The notes under the pieces were generated by a model. It was given only the letters and a program-made list of their open reading frames with translations, did not search any database and was not told the DNA's origin. Below, piece after piece: positions 9,785 through 17,747 of a DNA stretch of 28,086 nucleotides. The DNA comes from Salinicoccus sp. UBA3372 (GTDB taxonomy: Bacteria > Bacillota > Bacilli > Staphylococcales > Salinicoccaceae), in NCBI GenBank assembly GCA_002360325.1, contig DEQG01000132.1, forward strand, positions 41,737 through 69,822. The letters run 5' to 3'. Positions within the stretch are counted from its first letter, which is position 1, and every line of letters starts with the position of its first letter. The translations under genes and the position numbers were made by a program.

Positions 9785-10458
9785 GTTCTTATCACGTACC
9801 CGACTCCCCGGACAGTTTCTATTACTTTATGCTTATTGAACGGTTTGAGCTTATTGCGTAAATATCTTATATACACGTCCACCACATTGGTTTCAACTTC
9901 ACTGTCATATCCCCATACATGTTCCAATATCTGCTCACGTCTCAGAACGATGCCGACATTTTTCATAAGAAGGTAAAGCAGTTCATATTCCGTTTTGGTA
10001 AGTTCCAATTCTGTATCATCAATTGTCACTTTGTAAGCAGAGATATCCACTGATATTCCGTGCAGTGAAAGAATTTTATTATTGTTGGACTCCGAATCGT
10101 CCGTCCTTCTCAGCATCACACGGATTCTCGCCAGAAGCTCTTCGATTTCAAACGGTTTTACTATGTAGTCATCCGCACCATAATCCAAGCCGACGACTTT
10201 GTCGTAAGTTTCTCCTTTGGCAGTAATCATGATGATCGGTGTATTTTTAGATTTACGGATTCTTCTGCATACCTCAAGACCGTTTAAAACCGGCAGCATC
10301 AAATCTAATAAGATGCAGTCATAATTATAATTCAATGCTTTGTCGAGTCCATCCTCCCCATCGGCACTCAATGTGACAGAGTATCCTTCATGGGTCAGTT
10401 CGAGCTCTATAAAACGAGCCAGATTAAGCTCATCCTCTATAACCAGTACATGCTTCAA
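9781..10458 (-). CDS. arlR: ArlR response regulator, OmpR/PhoB type
   Basis: The DNA-binding partner of ArlS. From the start chosen here it is 225 residues: an N-terminal receiver domain (about 1-120) with phospho-acceptor Asp52 in LLDLMLP, an acidic pair in VIEDE and Lys in IVKPF, then a winged-helix domain ending [13 protein letters not shown]. The longest frame begins at an ATG at 10518. I instead choose the TTG at 10458 for three reasons. It has AAAGGAAG about 8 bases upstream. It gives the [10 protein letters not shown] beginning expected for the family. The upstream ATG lies inside the terminator of the previous gene and upstream of the likely -10. The stop overlaps arlS by four bases. 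Confidence 0.95.
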   Translation of the reverse strand: MKHVLVIEDELNLARFIELELTHEGYSVTLSADGEDGLDKALNYNYDCILLDLMLPVLNGLEVCRRIRKSKNTPIIMITAKGETYDKVVGLDYGADDYIVKPFEIEELLARIRVMLRRTDDSESNNNKILSLHGISVDISAYKVTIDDTELELTKTEYELLYLLMKNVGIVLRREQILEHVWGYDSEVETNVVDVYIRYLRNKLKPFNKHKVIETVRGVGYVIRT

Positions 10459-10479
10459 TCCATTCACTTCCTTTGTGCT

Positions 10480-10485
10480 ATCATA
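10480..10485 (-). promoter_or_regulatory. Likely -10 of the arlRS promoter
   Basis: TATGAT on the minus strand, 21 bases upstream of the arlR TTG and downstream of the preceding terminator. The -35 region (TTTTTC-like) is poor. This spacing would give a very short leader containing just the ribosome binding site. Confidence 0.4.
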
Positions 10486-10514
10486 CCACTTTTTATTTAT
10501 ATGAAAAATAAAAA

Positions 10515-10536
10515 ACACATAATATGAATTATGTGT
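10515..10536 (-). terminator. Terminator of the GNAT gene
   Basis: A 9-bp inverted repeat (10515-10523 and 10528-10536) has a 4-base loop and a T-rich tail on the minus strand. The base of its stem overlaps the stop codon of the acetyltransferase gene (10536-10538). Confidence 0.7.
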
Positions 10537-11156
10537 CAGCTTGCTGTAAAATCAGGCATAGACAGCATGTAACTCTGCTGTTTTATCATCAGATTTTTCT
10601 TCACTTCAGCCCATTCATCATCAATGATTGAATAGACTATCAAGTTGCGGGGGATGCCGTGGAGCTTACGTTCTTTTCTCAATACCCCTTCCTTGGTAAA
10701 GCCGAGTCTTTCAACTGCCCGGTGGCTTCTTTCATTTCTTTCATCCACCCTGATCTGGACTCTCATCATATTTAAAGTTTCAAAGCAGAATTCAAGCAGC
10801 AGAAATTTACTGTCTGAGTTTACGAAGGACCGGTGTGTTTTTGTACCAAACCATGTCGCACCGATTTCACAGCTTTGCCGTTCATAGTCAATATGCTGTA
10901 TCCTCGTACTGCCGACAACTTCTCCGGTGTTTTTCAATATAACTGCAAAAGGAATGCTTTTCAATTGATTTCTAAGTTCTATGGCGCTTTTTATCCACTC
11001 TGTCATGAGTGGCAGGGTCGTTGCCTGAAATAACATATATGACCAGATACTCTCATGGTTGATGTCCTGCAGTTCATTTACATGGCTCAACTGGAGAGGA
11101 ACGAGCCTGATTCTTTCATTTTCCAACGTTATGGATTCATATAGATTTACAGCCAT
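10536..11156 (-). CDS. GNAT-family N-acetyltransferase (RimJ/RimL type)
   Basis: A 206-residue protein of the Gcn5-related acetyltransferase superfamily, closest in pattern to the RimJ/RimL group. It opens with the typical [28 protein letters not shown] and [14 protein letters not shown] in the middle form the core strands, and the acetyl-CoA-binding region reads [21 protein letters not shown] at about 137-157. These enzymes move an acetyl group from acetyl-CoA to an amine on a protein or small molecule; the substrate cannot be told from sequence. AAGAAGGTGAT before the ATG supports the start. It has its own promoter and terminator, so it is a single-gene unit between arlR and the murG pair. 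An acetyltransferase at this place also occurs in staphylococci (from memory). Confidence 0.88.
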   Translation of the reverse strand: MAVNLYESITLENERIRLVPLQLSHVNELQDINHESIWSYMLFQATTLPLMTEWIKSAIELRNQLKSIPFAVILKNTGEVVGSTRIQHIDYERQSCEIGATWFGTKTHRSFVNSDSKFLLLEFCFETLNMMRVQIRVDERNERSHRAVERLGFTKEGVLRKERKLHGIPRNLIVYSIIDDEWAEVKKNLMIKQQSYMLSMPDFTAS

Positions 11157-11194
11157 TTGAAATCACCTTCTTTACAATTATATAATGCAGATTA

Positions 11195-11223
11195 ATTATA
11201 ATTGCGTGAATGAAAAATGGCAA
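11195..11223 (-). promoter_or_regulatory. Promoter of the GNAT gene
   Basis: On the minus strand, TTGCCA (11218-11223) is separated by exactly 17 bases from a perfect TATAAT (11195-11200). A second TATAAT at 11177-11182 lacks a good -35. The -35 lies inside the hairpin of the upstream PAP2 terminator. Confidence 0.6.
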
Positions 11224-11247
11224 TGCAAAAGTATTTGCACTGCCATT
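11216..11247 (-). terminator. Terminator of murG–PAP2
   Basis: A 14-bp stem (11216-11229 and 11234-11247) with one G-U pair and a 4-base loop is followed on the minus strand by five T. It lies 9 bases beyond the PAP2 stop and overlaps the -35 of the next gene's promoter. Confidence 0.8.
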
Positions 11248-11255
11248 TCATATAA

Positions 11256-11879
11256 TCAGACGTATCTGCTTTTATTAAATTTGTTATGAAGAATGTAGCT
11301 TGTACCTATTACTGCGGCTGTCCCGATTGTAATACCCGCTATGACATCAGTAGGATAATGGACACCGAGATATACTCTTGAAGATGAAATCATCAAAATG
11401 AAAAATGCACATAAAGCATACAGAACACTTTTATTATTCAAAGATGTCTTATTAATGATTGCCATCAGGGAGCCAAAAAAGATTGTTGAACCTGTGGCAT
11501 GACCGCTTGGAAAGCTGAATCCGGAAATATCTATCAACCTTAATAAGGACGGTCTCTCCCTGTCGAAAGCATTTTTCATCACAGGTATCATTATGCTGCT
11601 CGCGATCATAGAGATAACAAAGAACAGAGTATGGAATTTAAGTTTATAAAGCATCAGTATTGCTATCATGATGATGGAAAGGATCACCATGGACAGCACT
11701 TCCCCGATTTGAGTGAAGCCGAGCATAAATGCAGTTGTGATGAAACTTTCTGAAGCATATATGAATTCATACACTTCTCTGTCAATCCATTGTCCAAGTC
11801 TGGATTCATGAAAGACGGCAATGACGCCGAATATTAAAGTAAAGACCAGGAACAAGGATAATTTTTTTAAACGGCTCAC
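11256..11879 (-). CDS. PAP2-family membrane phosphatase
   Basis: A 207-residue integral membrane phosphatase of the type 2 phosphatidic acid phosphatase family. All three catalytic motifs are present: KX6RP (Lys102, Arg109-Pro110), PSGH (124-127) and SRX5HX3D (Ser167-Arg168, His174, Asp178). About five to six hydrophobic helices are visible. Family members dephosphorylate undecaprenyl pyrophosphate, phosphatidylglycerophosphate or similar lipids. Overlap with murG, which uses undecaprenyl carriers, makes undecaprenyl-pyrophosphate recycling a reasonable guess but not proof. The start is GTG at 11879, sharing its G with the murG stop (TAGTG), with GAGGAGG just upstream. A terminator follows. 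Confidence 0.9.
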   Translation of the reverse strand: MSRLKKLSLFLVFTLIFGVIAVFHESRLGQWIDREVYEFIYASESFITTAFMLGFTQIGEVLSMVILSIIMIAILMLYKLKFHTLFFVISMIASSIMIPVMKNAFDRERPSLLRLIDISGFSFPSGHATGSTIFFGSLMAIINKTSLNNKSVLYALCAFFILMISSSRVYLGVHYPTDVIAGITIGTAAVIGTSYILHNKFNKSRYV

Positions 11880-12958
11880 TAAACCTCCTCCTCATTTAGC
11901 AGCTTGGATACCAGCGTATCGGGTTTGAACCCGCCTTTAAACTGTTTCATAGTCATAATGATATCATGACGTGTCTCATTTATATCATTAACCACACCTT
12001 TGAAATTCTTAAGATTCAAATCTTCTTCCTGAATAACCTTTGCATAACCTTTCTCTGCAAAATATCGGGCATTTTCCAACTGGTCGCCCCTGCTTTGACT
12101 CAGCGGCAGAGGTATTAGAATCATAGGTTTTTGATTTAAAAGCAATTCATAAATGGCATTCGATCCACTTCGGCCGACGACGATATCTGAAATATTTATG
12201 AAATGTGCAAGCTCATCCCCGACGAATTCAAATTGGATATAATTTTCATGATGAGTCAGATTTTCATCAATATTATCTTTACCGCACAGATGAATGATTT
12301 GAAATTCATCTGTCAATGCAGAGATGTTCTCTCTTACAAAGCTGTTTATGGATTTCGATCCCAGTGAACCGCCCATGAACATTAAAATGGGTTTTTCTGA
12401 ATCGAACCCTGATAATTCATATCCTTTTTCACTGTAACCGTTCAATAATTCATCCCTTATGACAGGACCAAGATACTCAGCCTTATCTTCCGGCAGATAG
12501 TCCATCGTTTTTTTGAAAGTGACATAACATTTAGTGGCAAACTTTGTTGAAATTTTGTTTGCGAGTCCGGGAGTCAGATCAGATTCATGAATATATACAG
12601 GAATCTTCAAAGATTTTGCAGCAAGTACGACAGGTACACTGACAAATCCACCTTTTGAAAATACAAGATCGGGCTTTTCCCTTTTTAAGATTTTGCGGGC
12701 GTCAAATATCCCTTTTGTCACTTTGAAAACATCCTTCATGTTTTCAAATGAAATGTATCTTCTTAATTTACCGCTCGAAATATTACAATATCTTATTGAG
12801 GTTGAGCTGATGATATCTTTTTCAATTCCAGTTTTTGAACCGATATATACGGCTTCAACATTATTATTTTGAAAACTGGGAATAAGTAGTTTATTCAGCA
12901 TGACGTGACCCACTGTCCCGCCACCGGTTAAAATAACCTTTCTTTTTGAAGATTCCAT
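11879..12958 (-). CDS. murG: MurG, UDP-GlcNAc:lipid I N-acetylglucosaminyltransferase
   Basis: Adds GlcNAc to lipid I to make lipid II, the peptidoglycan precursor, at the inner face of the membrane. It is a GT-B fold enzyme. The N-terminal glycine loop reads LTGGGTVGHV, followed by SSGKLRRYIS, FSKGGFVSVPVV and HESDLTPGLANK. The C-terminal UDP-GlcNAc half has MGGSLGSKSIN and GRSGSNAIYELL. I choose the ATG at 12958 (359 residues): GGAGG lies 5 bases before it and the protein then begins just ahead of the glycine loop, as in other MurG proteins. The longest frame starts at 13030, which is inside the ctpA terminator hairpin. The PAP2 gene overlaps its stop. No convincing promoter is visible in the 60-base leader. 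Confidence 0.95.
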   Translation of the reverse strand: MESSKRKVILTGGGTVGHVMLNKLLIPSFQNNNVEAVYIGSKTGIEKDIISSTSIRYCNISSGKLRRYISFENMKDVFKVTKGIFDARKILKREKPDLVFSKGGFVSVPVVLAAKSLKIPVYIHESDLTPGLANKISTKFATKCYVTFKKTMDYLPEDKAEYLGPVIRDELLNGYSEKGYELSGFDSEKPILMFMGGSLGSKSINSFVRENISALTDEFQIIHLCGKDNIDENLTHHENYIQFEFVGDELAHFINISDIVVGRSGSNAIYELLLNQKPMILIPLPLSQSRGDQLENARYFAEKGYAKVIQEEDLNLKNFKGVVNDINETRHDIIMTMKQFKGGFKPDTLVSKLLNEEEV

Positions 12959-13020
12959 GATAACCTCCATTTTCTCTTTATGATATAACTTTAAACCATT
13001 TCGACTTTTGGCACAATAAA

Positions 13021-13049
13021 AGTCGCACAAAATATATTTTTGTGCGACT
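13021..13049 (-). terminator. Terminator of ctpA
   Basis: A perfect 12-bp inverted repeat (13021-13032 and 13038-13049) with a 5-base AT loop, 11 bases beyond the ctpA stop. The T tail on the minus strand is short (four, then A). Confidence 0.75.
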
Positions 13050-13060
13050 GGAAATTAGTA

Positions 13061-14620
13061 TTATTCTGTTACTTCAGCTTCTTCCTGAAGTTCTTCTATT
13101 GATTTGATTTCTATATTCTGTGCATTTTCCTGTGCTTTGTGTTCTATTTCTTCTTCGCTGTATTCACCATTGATGTAATCAACAAGGTACTCAAGCTGGG
13201 CATCATTCTCATTGATGTACTCCCTGAGCTCAGACATCAATGTGATTGACGTGTCTCCCGTCACATTCCCATCTGCCGCAATATCATGGTCTTCCTGGAA
13301 GCTGGTGACTGCATCAGTCAGCTTTTCATCAAAAGTTTCATTGATTGTACCGACATCATAGCCAAGTGTATCAAGTGCAACTTTTATGGAGGTGATCGTT
13401 TCACTTTCCTGATCTACTGTGTAGACATCATCTTCATTGATGACTTCCACCCTGTAGTAGTCAGGGTTGACCAGTTCTATATCAGGCGTGATACCTTCTT
13501 CATGGACCCATGTACCTTCCGGTGTCAGCCATTTAGTATTGGTATACTTCAACATGGAATTGTCATTGAAATTCTGTGTCTGCTGCACGACGCCTTTACC
13601 GAATGATTGGGTGCCGGCTATGACAACATCATCGAAATGATCATTGAGAGCGCCTGTGAACACTTCGGAAGCACTTGCTGAACCTTCATTGATCAATATA
13701 TATACATTCATATCTTCTGTGTTGCTGTTAAGACGGTTCTCGGTTTCCAGTTCGACTCTCTCTCCGTTGCTGTCTTCCAGCATCAGAGCGACTTCGTTGT
13801 TCGGAACAAACTGGTTGATCAGCGATACTGCTTCAGAAAGCAGTCCGCCCGGATTATATCTGAAATCGACGATGATATCTTCTACATCATCTTCAGCAGC
13901 CTGATTGATACTTTCTTCAAACTCTTCCGTTGTTCCTTCCTGGAATCTGTTGATACTGATATGACCGACATTATCAACTTCTTCATAAGTAACACTATCA
14001 ATATGAATGGTGTCTCTTGTGACTGTTATGTCAATCGGCTCTCCTTCACCACGGACAATAGTCAATACTACATCTGTTCCTTTTTCACCGCGGATAAGCT
14101 GTACTGCTTCTGTCGTTGTCATACCTTCTATGCTCTCGCCGTCAACAGCAGTGATCTGGTCTCCGGGTTCGACTCCCGCTGCTTCTGCCGGTGAACCACG
14201 CATGGGCGAAGTCACTACAATACGGTTGCCCTCCTGCATCACTTCCGCGCCGATGCCTTCAAAATCTCCGGTGACAGTTTCCTGGAATGCTTCTGTGTCA
14301 TCGACATTCATGTATTCGCTGTATGGATCATCGAGACCTTGAACCATTCCGTCTATTGCTGATTCAATCAATTCTTCGTTGTCGACTTCATCATAAAAAT
14401 CTGTGGAGATGGTATCATACACACTATATAATTTAGAGAATTCACTTCTGGTATCAGTCCCAACGTTGACCGCCTTTTCTGATCCTGCTTCCAGACTCAA
14501 CGCTGTAATCACGCTGGACAGAATTACAGCAGCAAGGATGGTTATGATCAGCCAGAAAGGATAGATACTGATTCTTTTGGATTTATGGCTTGTTTCATTA
14601 TTATTTTTATTTTCGTCCAA
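13061..14620 (-). CDS. ctpA: CtpA carboxy-terminal processing protease (S41)
   Basis: A membrane-anchored serine protease facing the cell wall. Numbering is from the TTG at 14620 (519 residues). The order is a short cytosolic tail, one membrane anchor (about 17-43), a PDZ domain (about 117-197), the S41 protease domain with NEGSASASE (nucleophile Ser316) and SFGKG (Lys342 of the Ser-Lys dyad), a peptidoglycan-binding-type domain (about 408-468) and a very acidic C-terminal tail of about 45 residues. A GTG at 14629 gives three extra residues, but it sits on top of the AGGTG ribosome binding site. TTG is 8 bases from that site and begins MDENK, as staphylococcal CtpA begins MDDK (from memory). 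It stands alone between two terminators. Confidence 0.94.
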   Translation of the reverse strand: MDENKNNNETSHKSKRISIYPFWLIITILAAVILSSVITALSLEAGSEKAVNVGTDTRSEFSKLYSVYDTISTDFYDEVDNEELIESAIDGMVQGLDDPYSEYMNVDDTEAFQETVTGDFEGIGAEVMQEGNRIVVTSPMRGSPAEAAGVEPGDQITAVDGESIEGMTTTEAVQLIRGEKGTDVVLTIVRGEGEPIDITVTRDTIHIDSVTYEEVDNVGHISINRFQEGTTEEFEESINQAAEDDVEDIIVDFRYNPGGLLSEAVSLINQFVPNNEVALMLEDSNGERVELETENRLNSNTEDMNVYILINEGSASASEVFTGALNDHFDDVVIAGTQSFGKGVVQQTQNFNDNSMLKYTNTKWLTPEGTWVHEEGITPDIELVNPDYYRVEVINEDDVYTVDQESETITSIKVALDTLGYDVGTINETFDEKLTDAVTSFQEDHDIAADGNVTGDTSITLMSELREYINENDAQLEYLVDYINGEYSEEEIEHKAQENAQNIEIKSIEELQEEAEVTE

Positions 14621-14693
14621 GTTACACACACCTAACTTCTAAGAGCATAATATCTTATAGTTTATCAGTAAGTGGACAATATTAAAAGAAAAA

Positions 14694-14716
14694 GAACAGT
14701 GAAAATTTCACTGTTC
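14694..14716 (-). terminator. Terminator of the thyA–deoD operon
   Basis: A 10-bp perfect stem (14694-14703 and 14707-14716) has a 3-base loop and a long T-rich tail on the minus strand, 27 bases beyond the deoD stop. Confidence 0.8.
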
Positions 14717-14743
14717 CATTATAAACAATAAATTATCGAAAAA

Positions 14744-15457
14744 TTATTCACCTGCGAATGGCAGAGCTGCATCCAGGGCAACTTCAATCATTTCATTGAA
14801 TGTTGTCTGTCTTTCTTCACTTGAAGTTGCTTCGCCTGTCAGCACATGGTCTGAAACTGTTAAGATGGCTAAAGCTCTTGCATCAAACTTTTGGCTGATT
14901 GTAAAGAGTGCGGCTGATTCCATTTCCAGAGCAAGCACACCGTACTTGGCCATCATTTCCACATCGCCCTTTTCATCATAGAAGGAGTCTGCAGTAAATA
15001 CGTTACCCACTTTGACTTCCAGACCTTTTTTCTTAGCTTCGTTGTAACTTGAAAGCAGCAGATCGAAGTCGGATGTCGGAGCATAATCAAAGTTACCAAA
15101 CAGTTTTCTATTTTGGAATGAGTCTGTCGAAGCACTTTGTGCCAGGATGACATCGCGGACTTTTACATCTTTTTGAATTGCGCCGCAAGTGCCGACGCGG
15201 ATCAGATTTTTAACGCCGTACTCTTCCATCAGTTCATGGATATAAATTGAGATGGACGGTACGCCCATGCCTGTACCCTGTACAGAGATGCGTTTTCCTT
15301 TATAAGTGCCTGTAAAACCTAACATGTTTCTGACTTCATTGTAGCAGGTAACATCTTCAAGAAAATTCTCGGCAATATACTTTGCACGTAATGGATCTCC
15401 CGGTAATAGAATTGTTTCTGCTATGTCACCTTTTTGCGCGTTAATATGAATACTCAT
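14744..15457 (-). CDS. deoD: DeoD-type purine nucleoside phosphorylase
   Basis: Cleaves purine (deoxy)nucleosides with phosphate to the free base and (deoxy)ribose 1-phosphate in nucleoside salvage. The 237-residue length fits the hexameric bacterial family. Visible features are the phosphate-binding [13 protein letters not shown] (17-29), [12 protein letters not shown] (61-72), RVGTCGAIQ (87-95), the nucleoside-binding [10 protein letters not shown] (176-185) and the catalytic TVSDH with Asp203. AAAGGAGAT before the ATG supports the start. It is the last gene of a likely operon that begins at thyA, 16 bases after yozE, and is followed by a strong terminator. Confidence 0.96.
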   Translation of the reverse strand: MSIHINAQKGDIAETILLPGDPLRAKYIAENFLEDVTCYNEVRNMLGFTGTYKGKRISVQGTGMGVPSISIYIHELMEEYGVKNLIRVGTCGAIQKDVKVRDVILAQSASTDSFQNRKLFGNFDYAPTSDFDLLLSSYNEAKKKGLEVKVGNVFTADSFYDEKGDVEMMAKYGVLALEMESAALFTISQKFDARALAILTVSDHVLTGEATSSEERQTTFNEMIEVALDAALPFAGE

Positions 15458-15473
15458 TTTAAATCTCCTTTTG

Positions 15474-15695
15474 TCAGTGGTTTAACCAATTTTCATAGTC
15501 CTGATAAGAATCATCGAATACATTCAATTTAATATCAGGATAAGGGTTTCTTTCCAAATAATCACTTAGTTGATGGTAGTCAGTTTCTTGTTTGGGAAAC
15601 ATACTGTCATTTTTGATACATTCGCTCAAAACACCAATCTCCGATTTTTCACCGGCGCGTGTTTTGATATATTGATAATATGAATAATTTTTCAT
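15474..15695 (-). CDS. yozE: YozE family protein (UPF0346)
   Basis: A 73-residue protein of the YozE/UPF0346 family, which has a small SAM-like helical fold and no established function. Recognisable family traits are the N-terminal [12 protein letters not shown], the central [16 protein letters not shown] and the ending [13 protein letters not shown]. The ATG shares a base with the crr stop (TAATG), so translation is coupled to the PTS protein. It lies 16 bases ahead of deoD. Confidence 0.88.
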   Translation of the reverse strand: MKNYSYYQYIKTRAGEKSEIGVLSECIKNDSMFPKQETDYHQLSDYLERNPYPDIKLNVFDDSYQDYENWLNH

Positions 15696-16201
15696 TAATT
15701 CACTTCAGCTTTGGCAACAACTGTCTGTGCACCCGCAACATTTCCGGTTTCAACAATATCGAATGATTTTAAAATATCGCTGTTCGTGATGATGACCGGT
15801 GAAATTGTGCTGTTTGCCTCTTTTTTTACAAGGTTCACATCAAAAGTGACAAGTTTATCACCTGCCTCAACACTGTCGCCCTCACTTACATGGCCGGTAA
15901 AGCCTTCGCCTTCCATCGCAACGGTTTCAAGACCGATGTGAATCAGCAATTCGATCCCATTGGCAGTTTTAATTCCGACGGCATGGTTTGTCGGGAAGAC
16001 CTGCATTACTTCTCCGTCAACCGGGGAAACAACTTCTCCGTCGGAAGGTTCGATGCCAAAGCCTTCACCCATCATCTTTTCGGCAAATACCGGGTCTGGA
16101 ATATCTTCCAGTTTAACGTATTTGCCGTTGAATGGACTTTTGATTTCAAGCGTGCTGTCGACAGGTGAGTCATCCTTTTTCCCAAATAAATTTTTGAACA
16201 T
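15695..16201 (-). CDS. crr: PTS glucose-type EIIA protein (Crr-like)
   Basis: A soluble single-domain EIIA of the glucose family. It takes phosphate from HPr on a histidine and gives it to an EIIB domain during sugar uptake. From the ATG at 16201 it has 168 residues. The phosphoacceptor is His88 in ELLIHIGLET and the second active-site histidine is His73 in TNHAVGI. The N-terminal SPVDGEV and C-terminal TNSD patterns are typical. The frame extends three codons upstream to a TTG at 16210, but that codon directly abuts the ribosome binding site AGGAG, whereas the ATG is 9 bases away. No EIIBC gene is nearby, so it must serve permeases encoded elsewhere. The stop overlaps yozE. Confidence 0.92.
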   Translation of the reverse strand: MFKNLFGKKDDSPVDSTLEIKSPFNGKYVKLEDIPDPVFAEKMMGEGFGIEPSDGEVVSPVDGEVMQVFPTNHAVGIKTANGIELLIHIGLETVAMEGEGFTGHVSEGDSVEAGDKLVTFDVNLVKKEANSTISPVIITNSDILKSFDIVETGNVAGAQTVVAKAEVN

Positions 16202-16217
16202 GTGTATCAACTCCTAT

Positions 16218-16646
16218 TTAGTCATTAAAGTAATCTACGTAGTCTTTATACCCTTTTTCTTCAAGTTCATTCTTAGGTATGAAAGTGACTGCCGCAGAAT
16301 TAATGCAATAACGTAAACCACCGAGTTCTTCCGGCCCGTCTTCAAACACATGTCCAAGATGGCTGTCCGATTCCGAACTGCGTACTTCGGTGCGTCTCAT
16401 GCCGAATGAATCATCAAAGTGTTCAGTGATGTCATCGGATGCACCTTTGGCAAAGCTGGGCCATCCACATGAAGAATGGAATTTATCTTTAGAAGTGAAC
16501 AAAGGCTTTCCGCTGATTTTGTCAACGTATATCCCTTCTTCGAAATGATCCCAATATTCATTTTGAAACGGCGGTTCAGTGCCCTGTTCTTTCATTACAT
16601 TATATTCTGTTGAAGTTAATTCATCAATGTTTTTTCGTACACTCAT
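16218..16646 (-). CDS. msrB: MsrB, peptide-methionine (R)-S-oxide reductase
   Basis: Repairs the R stereoisomer of methionine sulfoxide in proteins. It has 142 residues. The catalytic cysteine is Cys114 in RYCINSAA, and Cys60 in SCGWPSF is the usual resolving cysteine. HLGHVF is present. The two zinc-binding CXXC pairs of some MsrB proteins are absent, as in the zinc-free staphylococcal form. The start lies 2 bases after the msrA stop with GGGGTGA inside msrA, so the two reductases for the two stereoisomers are made together. Confidence 0.96.
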   Translation of the reverse strand: MSVRKNIDELTSTEYNVMKEQGTEPPFQNEYWDHFEEGIYVDKISGKPLFTSKDKFHSSCGWPSFAKGASDDITEHFDDSFGMRRTEVRSSESDSHLGHVFEDGPEELGGLRYCINSAAVTFIPKNELEEKGYKDYVDYFND

Positions 16647-16648
16647 TA

Positions 16649-17167
16649 CTATTCACCCCAATGATTTTCTATAAATGCTTTACGTCCGGAACCTTTATAA
16701 TATGCATTATAATGTCCACGGTTCTTCTTGTAAAAATCCTGGTGCTCCTCTTCTGCTTCATAAAATGATTCCAACGGCATGACAGGTGTATTGATCGGTT
16801 TGTCAAACACGCTGCTGTTATCTATTTCCTCTATTACCTTTTCAGCAGTTTCTTTCTGCTGTTCATCATGGTACAGTATTGCCGGCATATACTGACTGCC
16901 GCGGTCTCCGAATTGTCCTCCGGTGTCCGTAGGGTCGAATGTTTTGAAGAAAATGCTCAGTATTTCTGCATAAGAGATGACATCTTCATCAAAGTCTATC
17001 TGCACTACTTCTATATGGCCGGTTGTTCCAGTGCTTACTTGTGCATAAGTTGGATTGTCAACCTCGCCGTTTGAGTAGCCTGAGATGACTTCGTTTACAC
17101 CGTCCCACTGATCAAAAGGTTTAACGAGGCACCAGAAACAGCCGCCTCCCAATGTTGCTTTTGCCAA
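16649..17167 (-). CDS. msrA: MsrA, peptide-methionine (S)-S-oxide reductase
   Basis: Repairs the S stereoisomer of methionine sulfoxide. It has 172 residues. The catalytic motif GCFWC carries Cys10, with Cys13 next to it. The family elements [27 protein letters not shown] and [17 protein letters not shown] are all present. The start codon is TTG at 17167, supported by GAGGTGAG 7 bases upstream; the TTG gives [13 protein letters not shown], the usual start. It lies between ypmS (11 bases) and msrB (2 bases). Confidence 0.96.
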   Translation of the reverse strand: MAKATLGGGCFWCLVKPFDQWDGVNEVISGYSNGEVDNPTYAQVSTGTTGHIEVVQIDFDEDVISYAEILSIFFKTFDPTDTGGQFGDRGSQYMPAILYHDEQQKETAEKVIEEIDNSSVFDKPINTPVMPLESFYEAEEEHQDFYKKNRGHYNAYYKGSGRKAFIENHWGE

Positions 17168-17178
17168 ATTAACTCACC

Positions 17179-17733
17179 TCAGTTTAAATTTTCAATAGAA
17201 AAGTACCACGCATCATTCTGATAATCAATTTGTTCGATATCAAGTGTCAGTTCACTGTAATCATCAAAGATTGACTTATCGATGATCAGCGCTTTCGAAT
17301 CTGTGCTGAATTCCATGCCGTCCGGCAGGTCGGCACTTGTCCTGATTAAAGTGTAGAGCATGTCTTCCGTCAGGGGCAGCTGCCCGACAGAGATGTCACT
17401 GACTTCGAATATTAACGAATGTTCCGTTATTTGCGGGCTCATATTGAATGTCGTATCGAAATTCATATCCAGATATTCATTTTCTGAAAAAAGCTCGATA
17501 CTGTTTTCATCGATTGAAACCTCTATATCATTTGCCGGATCTTCCTGCAGAAATGAATTCAATAAGGTTTCCACAGTGTGGTTCTGTAATATTATCATAT
17601 GTTCGCCTGAAGTTTCACCGTTTTCTTCAGTATCAACCTCATCGTAATCATCTGATAAGAATATATAAAGCGAACCCATTGCAAGTATATTGAGCAGCAA
17701 AAGAATTATAAATAGCCATTTCCATATATTCAT
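17179..17733 (-). CDS. ypmS: YpmS family membrane-anchored protein (DUF2140)
   Basis: A 184-residue protein with one N-terminal hydrophobic segment (about 5-28), most likely an uncleaved anchor, followed by an acidic linker and an extracytoplasmic beta-rich domain. The overall pattern (short anchor, then HTVETLLNSFL and repeated short strands, ending in WYFSIENLN) fits the YpmS/DUF2140 family, recognised from memory. Its function is unknown; the lipid- or lipoprotein-like fold suggests an envelope role. It sits between dfrA (14 bases) and msrA (11 bases). The ribosome binding site is weak (GTGG), so translation may depend on dfrA. Confidence 0.75.
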   Translation of the reverse strand: MNIWKWLFIILLLLNILAMGSLYIFLSDDYDEVDTEENGETSGEHMIILQNHTVETLLNSFLQEDPANDIEVSIDENSIELFSENEYLDMNFDTTFNMSPQITEHSLIFEVSDISVGQLPLTEDMLYTLIRTSADLPDGMEFSTDSKALIIDKSIFDDYSELTLDIEQIDYQNDAWYFSIENLN

Positions 17734-17747
17734 GGTCTCAATCCACT

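Noticed and set aside
12959-13030. Longer MurG start
   Set aside because: It begins inside the ctpA terminator hairpin and adds 24 residues not expected in MurG; the ATG at 12958 has GGAGG 5 bases before it.
16202-16210. TTG start three codons upstream for the EIIA gene
   Set aside because: The TTG directly abuts the ribosome binding site, leaving no spacing; the ATG at 16201 is properly placed.
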